64,000 nucleotides of DNA from Humulus lupulus (taxonomy: Eukaryota > Streptophyta > Magnoliopsida > Rosales > Cannabaceae), in assembly GCF_963169125.1 (NCBI RefSeq), contig NC_084800.1, positions 146,936,397-147,000,396 on the forward strand, written 5' to 3'. The notes beneath the pieces were generated by a model. That model was not told where the DNA came from, searched no databases, and saw only the letters and a list, made by a program, of their open reading frames with translations. Numbering within the stretch: the first letter of the stretch is position 1; each line of letters opens with the position of its first letter. The translations under genes were made by a program, and so were the position numbers. Shown piece by piece: positions 44,358-55,298 of the stretch.

Positions 44358-44643
44358 TGTAATCACCCGAATTTTCAAGACTCAATAATGCAGAAAATAT
44401 AAATGTTTTCATTTAACAAAATGTCTCAAAAACACGTATAAAAAAAATACTTTTTAAAAAGTCGTATGACCATACTTAACATTTAGTTGCAAAATATTTT
44501 ATAAAGAGTAGAGTGAGCCTAGTTTAGGATTATTACACAATATTTCCAAAAATAAAATGGCTTCCCAAAAGGTCGGTCCACATGTACTTTTGCAAGGTAG
44601 ACTCCAGCGCTCACTGCTCTGCCTTGCCCTTGCTCTTACCTAC
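44358..44643 (-). mobile_element. Long gypsy solo LTR, part 1
   Basis: Low-coordinate end of a minus-strand LTR (terminus TGTAATCACCC on the plus strand). The preceding CCAAC (44353-44357) and the TCAAC at 58811-58815 agree at 4 of 5 positions, an old target duplication. At the inner edge the minus-strand sequence GTTGTAG|GTAAGAGCAAGG is the family's segment-3 acceptor; the copia target duplication CCTAC falls exactly there. Confidence 0.8.
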
Positions 44644-46502
44644 TGTTAGAAAAAGCTTATACAGGATCTTTATTTATTTTCATGTATATCTAATATTAAA
44701 CAAATTAATACAAGATAGCCTAAAACATGTTTCTAAAATTGAATTCAAAGAGAAACAAAAAATAGAATACTTACAGTATACGCACCGGAATTAAAGAGTC
44801 CTTCCTTCAGTTTCTCTAACTCTTGTATCCTCTCTGTCGCAGAGTATTATCAAGAAACTGAACCGATCTTCTATTTTCTTCACAATCTTCCAATGTATCC
44901 TTAGAACCACCTAGACTAGTGTGGGAAATTCTCAACACATGATATAGATATAGAGAGATGAAGAGAAAATAACAAAGAGGCTTAGAAAAGGACTTGTGTT
45001 TAGAGATAATCTAAAACTATCAGAAAATCTGACTTGTGACTTATCAAACTTCTGTTTTGACTTCTCTCTAAGCACTCCTTTTATAAACTCAATTAGGCCA
45101 TTTAATTTAATTAAAAAATCAATAAAATAATAGCCATTTTGAAGCCCTAATTCGAAATTTTCATGGGCTATAGGCCCGTGAAATTTCCCATTTGATTATA
45201 AGCCCGTTGGACTTAAAATCAAGGCCTGTATTATTTCCTATTGATTTAATTAATTAAATAATTATTTAAATCCTTTATCAAATTAATTATTTATAATTTG
45301 AACCTTGATTTAAAATTATTTATTAATTTAGATACCAATTTATCTTAATTAATAAATCTGCCATAATTTCTCTTTTCTTCTCAAAATTACACAACTATGT
45401 GAAACTATCCAAAATTGACCTGGTCAACTTTGATAATTATAATTGATGATTAAATCAATTAATTGAGACTATCTAGATGATTTTATCCAAGGTACAATGG
45501 GGACCATGGGCCTATGAAATCAAGCTCCAATAAGTTATCATAAATCTAACAAATAAATTTACTAACTTATTAATTCCCCGTGACTCCACTATAGACTTGG
45601 AATTGCACTATTGAATTCATAGAACGCTCTATAAAAAATATAGATATGCTATTAATTATCCATTGTTACAACCATAATTGTCACTCAATCCTCTACAGAC
45701 GGTCTACAATGAGATAGGACTTAAATACCATTTTACCCCTCATTGTATTTTATCCTTAAAACACTTAGTTCCTTGTAAATGGTATTTCAGTAAACTAATA
45801 TAATTACTGAAATGAGATCTCTATCATTTAACACCTTGAACCAAACTAAAAGGAAACCATCGTTTCACTTCTTCATCAGAAGCTATAGATGTTCATATCT
45901 ATGATTAACACTCCCACTCAATTATACTATCGAGTTCCCAAGATGTAAGTATGGGCTAGTCCGTAGGGTAAGCTAGTAACGAACAAGTCAAAGAACTCAA
46001 ATAATACAATCAGTTAGAATACTAACCACTCAGAATTGAGATTGAATTGACCTATGGTCAACTATATGATATGACCAGAATAGATAATAACGGTATGTTT
46101 ACTTATCTTATCAACTGTCAATATCGGTCCTGTCCGATGTAACAAATACATCTGATCTTATCTACTTTGCTAAGGTTCTGGAAAGAACATAACACTGTAA
46201 TGTGTAAGTAGATCATATCGTAGATTGGCAAGTCAGCGTAAATCCGGTGCACTGACTAATCTTAGGACTAACTTATTTTGAACATATAATCATATTTATA
46301 TTCCACTGTGATTACCTCACTATAAATAAGATTAGCTATATGCTCGGGATTTAATAGAAGTTTATATTAAACAAATAATCATGAAAATAAAACATGTGAG
46401 CAAAGTGATTGACCAAGTCAAAAAATGATTTCTATTATTTTATTGATAATAAAATGAGATTACAAAGAATTTGAGTTTTAATTAGGGCATAAAACCCCAA
46501 CA
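44644..46502 (-). mobile_element. 3' LTR of the copia element (1859 bp)
   Basis: Plus-strand view TGTTAGAAAAAGC...CCCCAACA. Differs from 53436-55293 (1858 bp) at scattered single bases only. The polypurine tract AAGTGGGAGTT (minus) lies at 46503-46513. Confidence 0.95.
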
Positions 46503-46526
46503 AACTCCCACTTGCACTAATTGAAA

Positions 46527-48365
46527 CTAGTGCCTTAATTCTACTAATCCCATCTCATTGATATGCTTATCAAATGTAGCTTCTGGTAGTGTCTTTGTAA
46601 ACGGATCCGCAAGATTGTCTTCAGTTGCAATCTTCATAATCTTCACATCTCCCTTGGCCACATATTCTCGAATAATGTGATACTTCCTTTCTATATGCTT
46701 ACTCCTCTTGTGACTTCAAGGTTCTTTCAAGTTGGCTATCGCTCCTGTATTGTCACAAAACAACACAAGCGGTTTATCCATTTCTGGAATAACACCAAGT
46801 TCCGAATAGAACTTCTTTAGCCAGACTATTTCCTTAGCTGCTTCTGATGCACCTATGTACTCAGCCTCCATGGTGGAATTTGAGATTGCAGACTGCTTTA
46901 CGCTTCTCCAAATCACAGCTCCACCCCCAAGAGTAAACACCATTCCAGAAGTAGACTTTCTGTCATCGACATTAGTCTGAAAATCTGAATCGGTGTAGCC
47001 TACAGGGTTCAGAACACCACCCTTGTAGACTAACATATAATCCCTAGTCCGTCTCAAATACTTCAGGATATGCTTAACTGCTATCCAATGTTCCAGTCCT
47101 GGGTTTGATTGATACATGCTCACTATTCCCACTGCATAGCAAATATCTGGTCTAGTACACAACATGGCATACATCAGACTTCCAACTGCAAATGCGTAAG
47201 GAACTTTTCTCATTGCATCTTCCTCTTTAGGAGTCTGGGGAGACTGCTTCTTTGAAAGATGAATTCCATGGCGGGACGGTAGACGCCCTTTCTTAGAATT
47301 TGTCATTGAGAAACGTTCAAGCACTTTATCAATGTAAGCTGCTTGAGATAGAGCTAAAAGTTTGTTCTTTCTATCCCTGATGATCTGGATACCTAGAACA
47401 TAACTTGCTTCACCCAAATCCTTCATCTAGAATTGAGTGCTCAGCCAATTCTTCACATCTGATAATATCTTAACATTGTTTCCAATGAGTAAGATATCAT
47501 CTACATAAAGAACCAGGAATACCACTATTTGATTTGCCTTCAGTTGGTAAACACAGGGCTCATCAATATTTTGTTCAAAGCTATAGGTTTTGATTATTTC
47601 ATCAAACCTAAGATTCCAGGAACGAGAAGCTTGCTTAAGTCCATAGATGGACCTATTCAACTTGCAAACTTTTCCTTCTTGTCCAGATACTTTAAATCCT
47701 TTTGGCTGATCCATATAAATGACTTCGTCAAGCTTTCCATTAAGAAAAGCTATCTTGACGTCCATTTTCCAGATCTCATAGTCGAGAGCGGCTGCTATGG
47801 ATAGGAGGATGCGAATGGATTTGAGCATGGCTACCGGACTAAAAGTTTCCTCATAGTCCACCCCTTCTCTTTGGGTATAACCCTTTGCCACTAATCGAGC
47901 TTTAGAAGTCTCGATATTTCCATCAACACCTCGTTTCTTCTTGTAGATCCACTTGCACCCAATGGCCCTAAAGTCACTAGGTGCTTCCACAAGATCCTAG
48001 ACAGAATTTCAGTACATGAACTCCATTTCTTGTTTCATGGCTTCGAGGCATAGTTCCTTTTCAGGGCTAGCCATTGCCTGTTTGAAAGACAATGGATCAT
48101 CATCACTAGTGTCACCAACAACCATATTGGTTCCACCATCCAAACCATAGCAAACTGGGTTCCTAGAAACCCTCCCACTACGACGAGGTTCTGTGACTGT
48201 TTACTCAGGAACAGTGGTACTTTCTTCACTTAAATCGACTTGCGTCGGTTGTACATGAAGAGTGGGAATTTCATCATCAACTCACGTTGATGACGATGGA
48301 ACATTGGTTGGAGTCAATTCTTTAACCATCTCCTCTAAAACTACTTTTCTGCTAGGTTTAAAGTT
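46527..48365 (-). pseudogene. Copia Pol: reverse transcriptase and RNase H
   Basis: Minus-strand frame ending in TAG at 46527. RT start near 47990 ([29 protein letters not shown]), catalytic [12 protein letters not shown] near 47490, then KDLGEASYVLGIQIIRDR. RNase H at about 47050-46540: GYTDSDFQ, MEAEYIGASEAAKE, LFCDNTGAIANL, with a KHIERKYH block beyond a TGA at 46716-46718. In-frame stops also at 47427-47429 and 47997-47999. The stretch 48365-48000 is the variable link between integrase and RT. Order INT-RT-RH is diagnostic of Ty1/copia. Confidence 0.95.
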
Positions 48366-49720
48366 CTAGACATACTCATTTTCGAAAAAAGTAGCATTTG
48401 TAGAAGTAATCATTTTCTTTTTTGAATGACTATAGAAAAGTCCACCCCGAGTACCTTTAGGATAGCCAACAAACATGCAAACTTTAGTTTGCAGTTCTAT
48501 CTTTCCCTCCTTTTTCCTCAGGACGTGAGCGGGACACCCCCAGATTCTATAATGGCGTAAACCAGGTTCACGACCATTCCAGCGTTCTAAAGGTGTTTTG
48601 GGGATTGATTTTGACGGCACGACATTGAGAATGTCATTTTCAGTTTCAATTGCATGTCCCCATAACGAAGTTGGTAGAGTTGAGTAACTAAGCATGCATC
48701 TAACCATTTCCAATAAAGTTCTGTTTCGGCGTTCCGCTACACCATTTTGTTGCGGAGTACCTGGGGCAGTAAGTTGTGATAAAATCCCCAGTTCAGTTAA
48801 ATGAACTTGGAACTGCATATCCAAATATTCTCCAACCCTATCAGATCGCAAGATCTTTAACCTTTTACCTAATTGGTTCTGAGCCATTGCTAGGAATTCC
48901 TGAAACTTTGAAAATGTTTCTGATTTCCTATGCATTAGGTAAAGACATGAGTATCTAGAGTAATCGTCAATGAAAGTGACAAAATACTCAAAACCACCCC
49001 TGGCTTGTATATTCAAAGGTCCACAAACATCTGAATGCACAAGACCAAGTGGTTCTTTGGCCCTATCACCCTTTGCAGAGAATGGACGCTTAGTCAGTTT
49101 GCCTTCTAGACAAGATTCACAGACAGGTAATTCACCTAAGGTGAGTTCCCTCAAAAGTCTATCATTTGTAAGTCTTTGAATCCTATCATAGCCAATGTGA
49201 CCTAGTCTCAAGTGCCATAAATACGTCATATTATTGTTATCGGTCTTTTGATGTTCATTGGTCCTAGGTTTAGCTACTTTGAATAAATCATTGTTAAGAG
49301 CGAGGGGTTCGTTAGGTCGCAGAATATAAAGCCCGTTTTCCAAACATGCAATACACAATTGTGATCCATTGAAAGAAATAGATATATTAATACTTGTGAA
49401 AGTCATAACAAATCGTTCTAATTGCAACATGGAAACTGAAATTAAATTTCTACTAAAATCCGGAATAAAAAATACATCTTTTAAAATTAAGTATTTATTT
49501 CCGAACTTCAGACGAGCTATTCCTCTAGCTTGGACCTTAACGAACACTCCGTTCCCAACTCTAAGCTTTAAGCCGCCTTCGTTCACTTCCTCCCACTATT
49601 CAAGAAGTTGTAAAGAGTTACAAACATGGTTAGTAGTTCCAGAATCAATAATCCAAACAGAGTTATCATTCTCTAGAACACATGTTTCCAAGATAAATGA
49701 ACTATAATCATTACCTTTGT
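48366..49720 (-). pseudogene. Copia Pol: protease and integrase
   Basis: Protease active site IIDSGTTNHVC at about 49655-49623. Pre-integrase HLRLGHIGYDRIQRL near 49220 with CESCLEGKLTKRPF. Integrase core: YFVTFIDDYSRYSCLYL near 48980 (first Asp), KILRSDRVGEYL near 48845 (second Asp; a Val replaces a usual Gly), TPQQNGVAERRNRTLLEM near 48735 (Glu). Then WGHAIETENDILNVVPS and WGCPAHV blocks. The frame is open 49586-48369 with TAG at 48366-48368, so the integrase is the best-preserved part. Confidence 0.95.
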
Positions 49721-49824
49721 TTTTCGCTACTAGAAACTTGGGGCAATCTCGTTTCCAATGCCCCTTCTCTTTGCAGTGAAAGCACTTATCTTTACCTTTC
49801 TTGTTTTTCTTGTTCTTCCCCTTA
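49721..49824 (-). pseudogene. Copia Gag zinc knuckle
   Basis: CFHCKEKGHWKRDCP at about 49785-49740 (CX2CX4HX4C), preceded by a Lys/Asn-rich run (KKNKKGKDK). The Gag frame continues at 50455 across the inserted solo LTR. The zinc knuckle binds element RNA during packaging. Confidence 0.92.
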
Positions 49825-50454
49825 TGATGAGGACACCAAGATTAAAGATCCAAGTCTAGTTCCAGTTGGCCTGGTGACGAGGGCGCGAGCCAAAAGCCTC
49901 AGTTTAGGAGCTTGATGAGTCTTATTGTATTTTGTTATCTTGTATTTTTTATTTAGTCTTTGTTTATTTTGTGAAAAGTCAAACACTTGACTTGTGTGAG
50001 TCCAAGAGTCCTTTTTCTTTATTTTTTCGGTTTTCATTAGGAAGACAAAAGGCTTGTCTTTAATTTCGGTTTTCATTAGGAAGACAAAAGGCTTGTTTTT
50101 TTTTTAAATTTCGATTTTGCTTTAGGAAGACAAAGGGGCTTGTCTTGATGTAATTTTCGCCTATATTAGGCCTTGAAAACATTTGGAAAAGGCAGATTAT
50201 TATGAAATGAAAATAGAGAGGTTTTCTTCTTGAGTTCTTGAAGAGACTATTCGAACTTATCAAGGGTATTCCTTGTGGCGTTCAATCCGACTTATCAAAC
50301 GGATTCCCATCCCCGTTTGTGGCGTCTCCCTCATACCAAGGTTCGTGCTTGGCTAAGCATTGGGTCGCGGTTCTTCATTCCATTTCGTGTGCTCTTGGTG
50401 GCTGTGCCATATTTGGTGTCGGGTTTCATCACAGTGTTGGTGTGGTTCGTATCA
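49825..50454 (+). mobile_element. Gypsy solo LTR (630 bp) with a coding tail, probably CRM-type
   Basis: TGATGAGGACACC...TTCGTATCA, flanked by a perfect duplication CCTTA (49820-49824 and 50455-50459) inside copia Gag; the host frame is continuous around it. From its second base the LTR encodes DEDTKIKDPSLV and GLVTRARAKSL, then a stop, i.e. the last 29 codons of a gypsy polyprotein. An ORF running into the 3' LTR is a known feature of CRM chromoviruses, hence the tentative assignment. Three tandem units beginning TTTCGGTTTTCATTAGGAAG lie at about 50026, 50065 and 50110. Confidence 0.88.
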
Positions 50455-50950
50455 CCTTAGGCACCTGTGCACTTGGTTGTGCACTCGTCTTTGTAGCCTT
50501 TGCAGGCTTAGGGTTGTTTATTTGTCCACATTTCCTCTTATTTCCAGCTTTCGAAGACGCAGCTTGATTAGCTTCAGACTTAGCTAGATGAGCAGCAACA
50601 TCAGTAGTATTATTTTCACCTCCTTTACTAGGTCCACCCATGACAGGTTCAATAATCTGAAGCTCGTTCATGAGTTGAGTCAGACCATAGTTGAGTTGAG
50701 CATGAACGTGCAGACACGGTGCCATCCGAGAATTTACGGTGCCATCACAAACGTGCAGAGACGGTGCTATCCAAGCATTTATGGTACCATCACGAGAATT
50801 GACGGTGCCATCACTAATGTGCAGACACAATGCTCGTTCTGGGGATTCCTCAATCATGATGAATTCAAAGTTGTAACCTATCAACACAATGTTGATGTTC
50901 TGCTTCCAATTAAGGAAGTTTTTTTAGTGAGTTTCTCCATCGAAAGTTGA
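50455..50950 (-). pseudogene. Copia Gag, internally replaced
   Basis: Minus strand. A start-like block NFLNWKQNINIVLIGYNFEF (about 50930-50850) resembles the N-terminal Gag of this copia group. The next readable block is TQLMNELQIIEP and a Lys/Ala/Ser-rich tail (AGNKRKCGQINN, about 50690-50460). Between them, where the long helical Gag core should be, lies a 20/25-bp minisatellite (50704-50850). A stop lies above 50890. Gag therefore could not assemble as in relatives. Confidence 0.75.
50704..50850. repeat. Minisatellite with alternating 20/25-bp units in the Gag gene
   Basis: Units starting ACGGTGCCATC at 50716, 50736, 50761, 50781 (ATGGTACCATC), 50802 and a partial at 50827. Spacing 20, 25, 20, 21, 25 suggests a 45-bp higher-order unit. 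Confidence 0.85.
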
Positions 50951-53420
50951 GAAAGGATGGGAATAGACACAGACACTACTTAGCTTAAAACTACAAATTA
51001 TCAATAAAATAGAAATCAATCACATTTGCTCAATAAAACTTCTATTCACACAAATTTCAAGAAAGAACACAACATATACCAAAATATGTAAGATATGAGA
51101 AAAAATACCAAAACAATAATATCTCTATTTCTTTAGGTTTTTAACTAATCTATAATATCCTTGTCCCGGTTGGCGAGAGTAAAAAATACTACTAGTTAAA
51201 TAGAGTTGTAAACTCATTTAATAATGGACACCATTATTAACAACCTACTATTCGATTAAAATAAGAAAACAAAATCTCTTATTTTATGAGCTAGACCCAC
51301 GGTTTCAATAATCATAGATTTAGTCCTAGTAGTCACCGTAGGGGTGAGTCTAGTAGAATTTGACCTATAATTATCTATCTTTCGAGATCTAACCTTGTCA
51401 AAATAACTAATGAACACCTTCCGTAGGGGGACGAATCAAAGTGCCTCGAGGCCCCAATAAGCTATTGACTATGTTAAACCAACGTTGGAGATCGAATAAA
51501 ATTCTTAAAATAAGCTCATTATAAAATTAAAATTAGTATTTTTATTATTTATTTTTAGAAAATTAATGACTATGGTTTTCCAAAAAAAAAATTAAACAGA
51601 TTAAATTTTTTTAAAACCAAAGTCCTATAATTTCTTATTAATTCTAAAGTGTCACATTGAAACAAATTCAATTAATTTAGAATTAATTTGTTGCTAATCA
51701 ATATTTAGGTTTAACTAATATAATGAACCTATACAATTAAGTCCAACTCAGGTAAATGGGCCTTAACAATTGGGCTTGTATGGAGGAGGGCTGGGTCCAG
51801 TATGTCGTTCCCACTACAAAGACCCCCTATCTTCCATACAAGGTCCAAAAGACAGGAATTTAAACCTTCGTTTTATTAATTGTTAGTAATTGATTAGGCC
51901 CACTATAGTCATGCAAAGCAAATGGGCCTTCACAAGTGGAATCACCCACAAGAGAGGAATTTAAAGTTTACATTTTCTAATGGGCTCAAATAAAACCTAT
52001 CATTTTATGAATATTTTATTTGGCAAAAACCATATATCTAACAAACATATGGGCCACTATATGCATCTAAGCCCAATTGCAAAAATACCACACATAGTGC
52101 AAACATACATGTTATAATTGGATGGGCCTAATCATGTTACTATATGAGCAATTCTATGAATTTATGCAAAAATACCACAATTTATTTTATTTGCAAAAAT
52201 ACCACAATTAATTATCTAGAATTTATAAAAAAAATTCAAATTAATTAAATTTTTACAAAAAAAAAATAAGTCAATTTAAATGAAATTTATCAACAATTAA
52301 CAATAGTTAATTTAAATTTCATTTATCAACAATCAACTTTGTTTTAAGTTAATTTGATAAAAAAAAATTAATTTAATTTAAATATGATTTATCAACAATT
52401 AACCAAAGTTAATTTAAATCCCATTTATTAAAAAAAATATATTTTGTTAATTGGCTGAAAAAAATGATATTTTTCAAAATTTAACCAATTTTAAATTTTA
52501 AAAGCAATATCTTAACTATTTTCCAAAATATCTTGTGTTGTTACAACTATTATCTAATATTTTAACCATTTAAAAATAATAAAATACATTATAACAACCC
52601 TAAAATATCTCAAATAGTTAAACAAATTCAAATATCCATAAAAATATCTAACTAAAAATATTAAAATTTCAAATAATTTAAATATTAAAAACTATAGAAT
52701 AAAAAGATATTTATATTTTCAAATAAAGATTTAATAAAAATATCAAGAATTTAAATGAAAATATTTTAAATATCTGATATCATAATTCTAATCTTTTAAT
52801 ATATTAAAAGATTTAAAATTAAGTTGTTAGTCTATTTTTAAATTTGAATTTGAGTGTTTGTAGAAAATATCAAATTATTTAAATCTCAACTAACAAAAAT
52901 ATCTTATTTTTTAAAAAAAAATTAAATGATAAAACAAAAAAGATATTTTTGGTTTTGATTATAAATAATTTATTTCTACAAATTTTAATTTTTTAAAAAA
53001 AATATTTTTGAAAAAAAAAAATGATTAGTACCCGTGGTACTGTTCACGGGTACTGTTCATGCTGGTGGCTGGTGTGCGCGCACGTGGGTGGTGCGCGGAG
53101 GCGCGTGAGCGGGCGCACGGGTGCGCGCGGGTGTGCGCGCGCGCTTCGGCAGCTAGGCCAAATTTTTTCCAAATTTTTTCTTTTTTGAGCAATTTTTCAA
53201 ACCAAAACAATTTTCTAATTAATTTTTAACATGTTTTACACAAAATAAAGCATATATAAAAATTAATAGCATAGAAAACACAACAAAATAACCTAAAAAT
53301 TGCTAAAATTCACATAAAATCAATATGTTCTTAAAAACATGAAAAAACCATCCAATTTTTCAAACATATCAAATAATCCAATTTTAAACATGTTCATACA
53401 TGAAAATAAAGATTACCAAA
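50951..53420 (-). mobile_element. Copia 5' leader, about 2.5 kb, non-coding
   Basis: Between the primer site and Gag no coding frame is seen. The region is very AT-rich apart from a GC-rich stretch at 53028-53155. Degenerate direct repeats with ATTTATCAACAATTAA lie at about 52285, 52321 and 52388. The leader is unusually long for copia; part may be decayed Gag or an unrecognised insertion. Confidence 0.6.
53028..53155. repeat. GC-rich alternating purine-pyrimidine tract
   Basis: GTGCGCGCACGTGGG and TGTGCGCGCGCGC runs in otherwise AT-rich DNA, next to a repeated CACGGGTACTGTTCA/GTGGTACTGTTCA motif at 53033-53061. Confidence 0.85.
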
Positions 53421-53433
53421 GGCTCTGAGGCCA
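53421..53433 (-). other. Copia primer-binding site
   Basis: Minus strand TGGCCTCAGAGCC, two bases inside the 5' LTR. It matches the initiator tRNA-Met site TGGTATCAGAGCC except at two positions. Confidence 0.8.
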
Positions 53434-53435
53434 GT

Positions 53436-55293
53436 TGTTAGAAAAAGCTTATACAAGATCTTTATTTATTTTCATGTATATCTAATATTAAACAAATTAA
53501 TACGAGATAGCCTAAAACATGTTTCTAAAATTGAATTCAAAGAGAAACAAAAAATAGAATACTTACAGTATAAGCAGCGGAATTAAATAGTCCTTCCTTC
53601 AGTTTCTCTAACTCTTATATCCTCTCTGTCGCAGAGTATTATCAAGAAACTGAACCGATATTCTATTTTCTTCACAATCTTCCAATGTATCCTTAGAACC
53701 ACCTAGACTAGTGTGGGAAATTCTCAACACATGAGATAGATATAGAGAGATGAAGAGAAAATAACAAAGAGGCTTAGAAAAGGACATGTGTTTAGAGATA
53801 ATCTAAAACTATCAGAAAATCTGACTTGTGACTTATCAAACTTCTGTTTTGACTTCTCTCTAAGCACTCCTTTTATAGACTCAATTAGGCCATTTAATTT
53901 AATTAAAAAATCAATAAAATAATAGCCATTTTGAAGCCCTAAGTCGAAATTATCATGGGCTATAGGCCCGTGAAATTTCCCATTTGATTATAAGCCCGTT
54001 GGACTTAAAATCAAGGCCTGTATTATTTCCTATTGATTTAATTAATTAAATAATTATTTAAATCCTTTATCATATTAATTATTTATAATTTGAACCTTGA
54101 TTTAAAATTATTTATTAATTTAGATACCAATTTATCTTAATTAATAAATCTGCCATAATTTCTCTTTCTTCTCAAAATTACACAACTCTGTGAAACTATC
54201 CAAAATTGACCTGGTCAACTTTGATAATTATAATTGATGATTAAATCAATTAATTGAGACTATCTAGATGATTTTATCCAAGGTACAATGGGGACCATTG
54301 GCCTATGAAATCAAGCTCCAATAAGTTATCATAAATCTAACAAATAAATTTACTAACTTATTAATTCATCGTGACTCCACTATAGACTTGGAATTGCACT
54401 CTTGAATTCATAGAACACTCTATAACAAATATAGATACGCTATTAATTATCCATTGTTACAACCATAATTGTCACTCAATCCTCTACAGATGGTCTACAA
54501 TGAGATAGGACTTAAATACCATTTTACCCCTCATTGTATTTTATCCTTAAAACACTTAGTTCCTTGTAAATGATATTTCAGTAAACTAATTTAATTACTG
54601 AAATGAGATCTCTATCATTTAACACCTTGAACCAAACTAAAAGGAAACCATCGTTTCACTTCTTCATCAGAAGCTATAGATGTTCATATCTATGATTAAC
54701 ACTCCCACTCAATTATACTATCGAGTTCCCAAGATGTAAGTATGGGCTAGTCCGTAGGGTAAGCTAGTAACGAACAAGTCAAAGAACTCAAATAATACAA
54801 TCAGTTAGAATACTAACCACTCAGAATTGAGATTGAATTGACCTATGGTCAACTATATGATATGACCAGAATAGATAATAACGGTATGTTTACTTATCTT
54901 ATCAACTGTCAATATCGGTCCTGTCCGATGTAACAAATACATCCAATCTTATTTACTTTGCTAATGTTCTGGAAAGAACATAACACTGTAATGTGTAAGT
55001 AGATCATATCGTAGATTGGCAAGTCAGTGTAAATCCGGTGCACTGACTAATCTTAGGACTAACTTATTTTGAACATATAATCATATTTATATTCCACTGT
55101 GATTACCTCACTATAAATAAGATTAGCTATATGCTCGGGATTTAATAGATGTTTATATTAAACAAATAATCATGAAAATAAAACATGTGAGAAAAGTGAT
55201 TGACCAAGTCAAAAAATGATATCTATTCTTTTATTGATAATAAAATGAGATTACAAAGAATTTGAGTTTTAATTAGGGCATAAAGCCCCAACA
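53436..55293 (-). mobile_element. 5' LTR of the copia element (1858 bp)
   Basis: Same ends as 44644-46502 in plus-strand view (TGTTAGAAAAAGC...CCCCAACA). A minus-strand TATA-type element is expected near 53875 (CTATAAAAGGAG). Confidence 0.95.
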
Positions 55294-55298
55294 CCTAC

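Larger units (their letters stand above)
44644..55293 (-). mobile_element. Complete Ty1/copia element (10,650 bp)
   Basis: Minus-strand element with LTRs 53436-55293 (5') and 44644-46502 (3'), perfect duplication CCTAC (44639-44643 and 55294-55298), primer site, polypurine tract and copia-order coding (Gag, protease, integrase, RT, RNase H). Gag is interrupted by a 630-bp solo LTR and mostly replaced by a minisatellite. Pol has stops at 46716, 47427, 47997 and 48366. Structurally complete but not autonomous. Confidence 0.97.

Noticed and set aside
50275..50567. Plus-strand frames of 60-109 aa around the CRM-like LTR end
   Set aside because: They straddle the LTR/Gag junction and are antisense to copia Gag beyond 50455.
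53025..53210. Arg/Ala/His-rich frame on the minus strand
   Set aside because: Product of the GC-rich alternating tract; not supported by flanking coding sequence.
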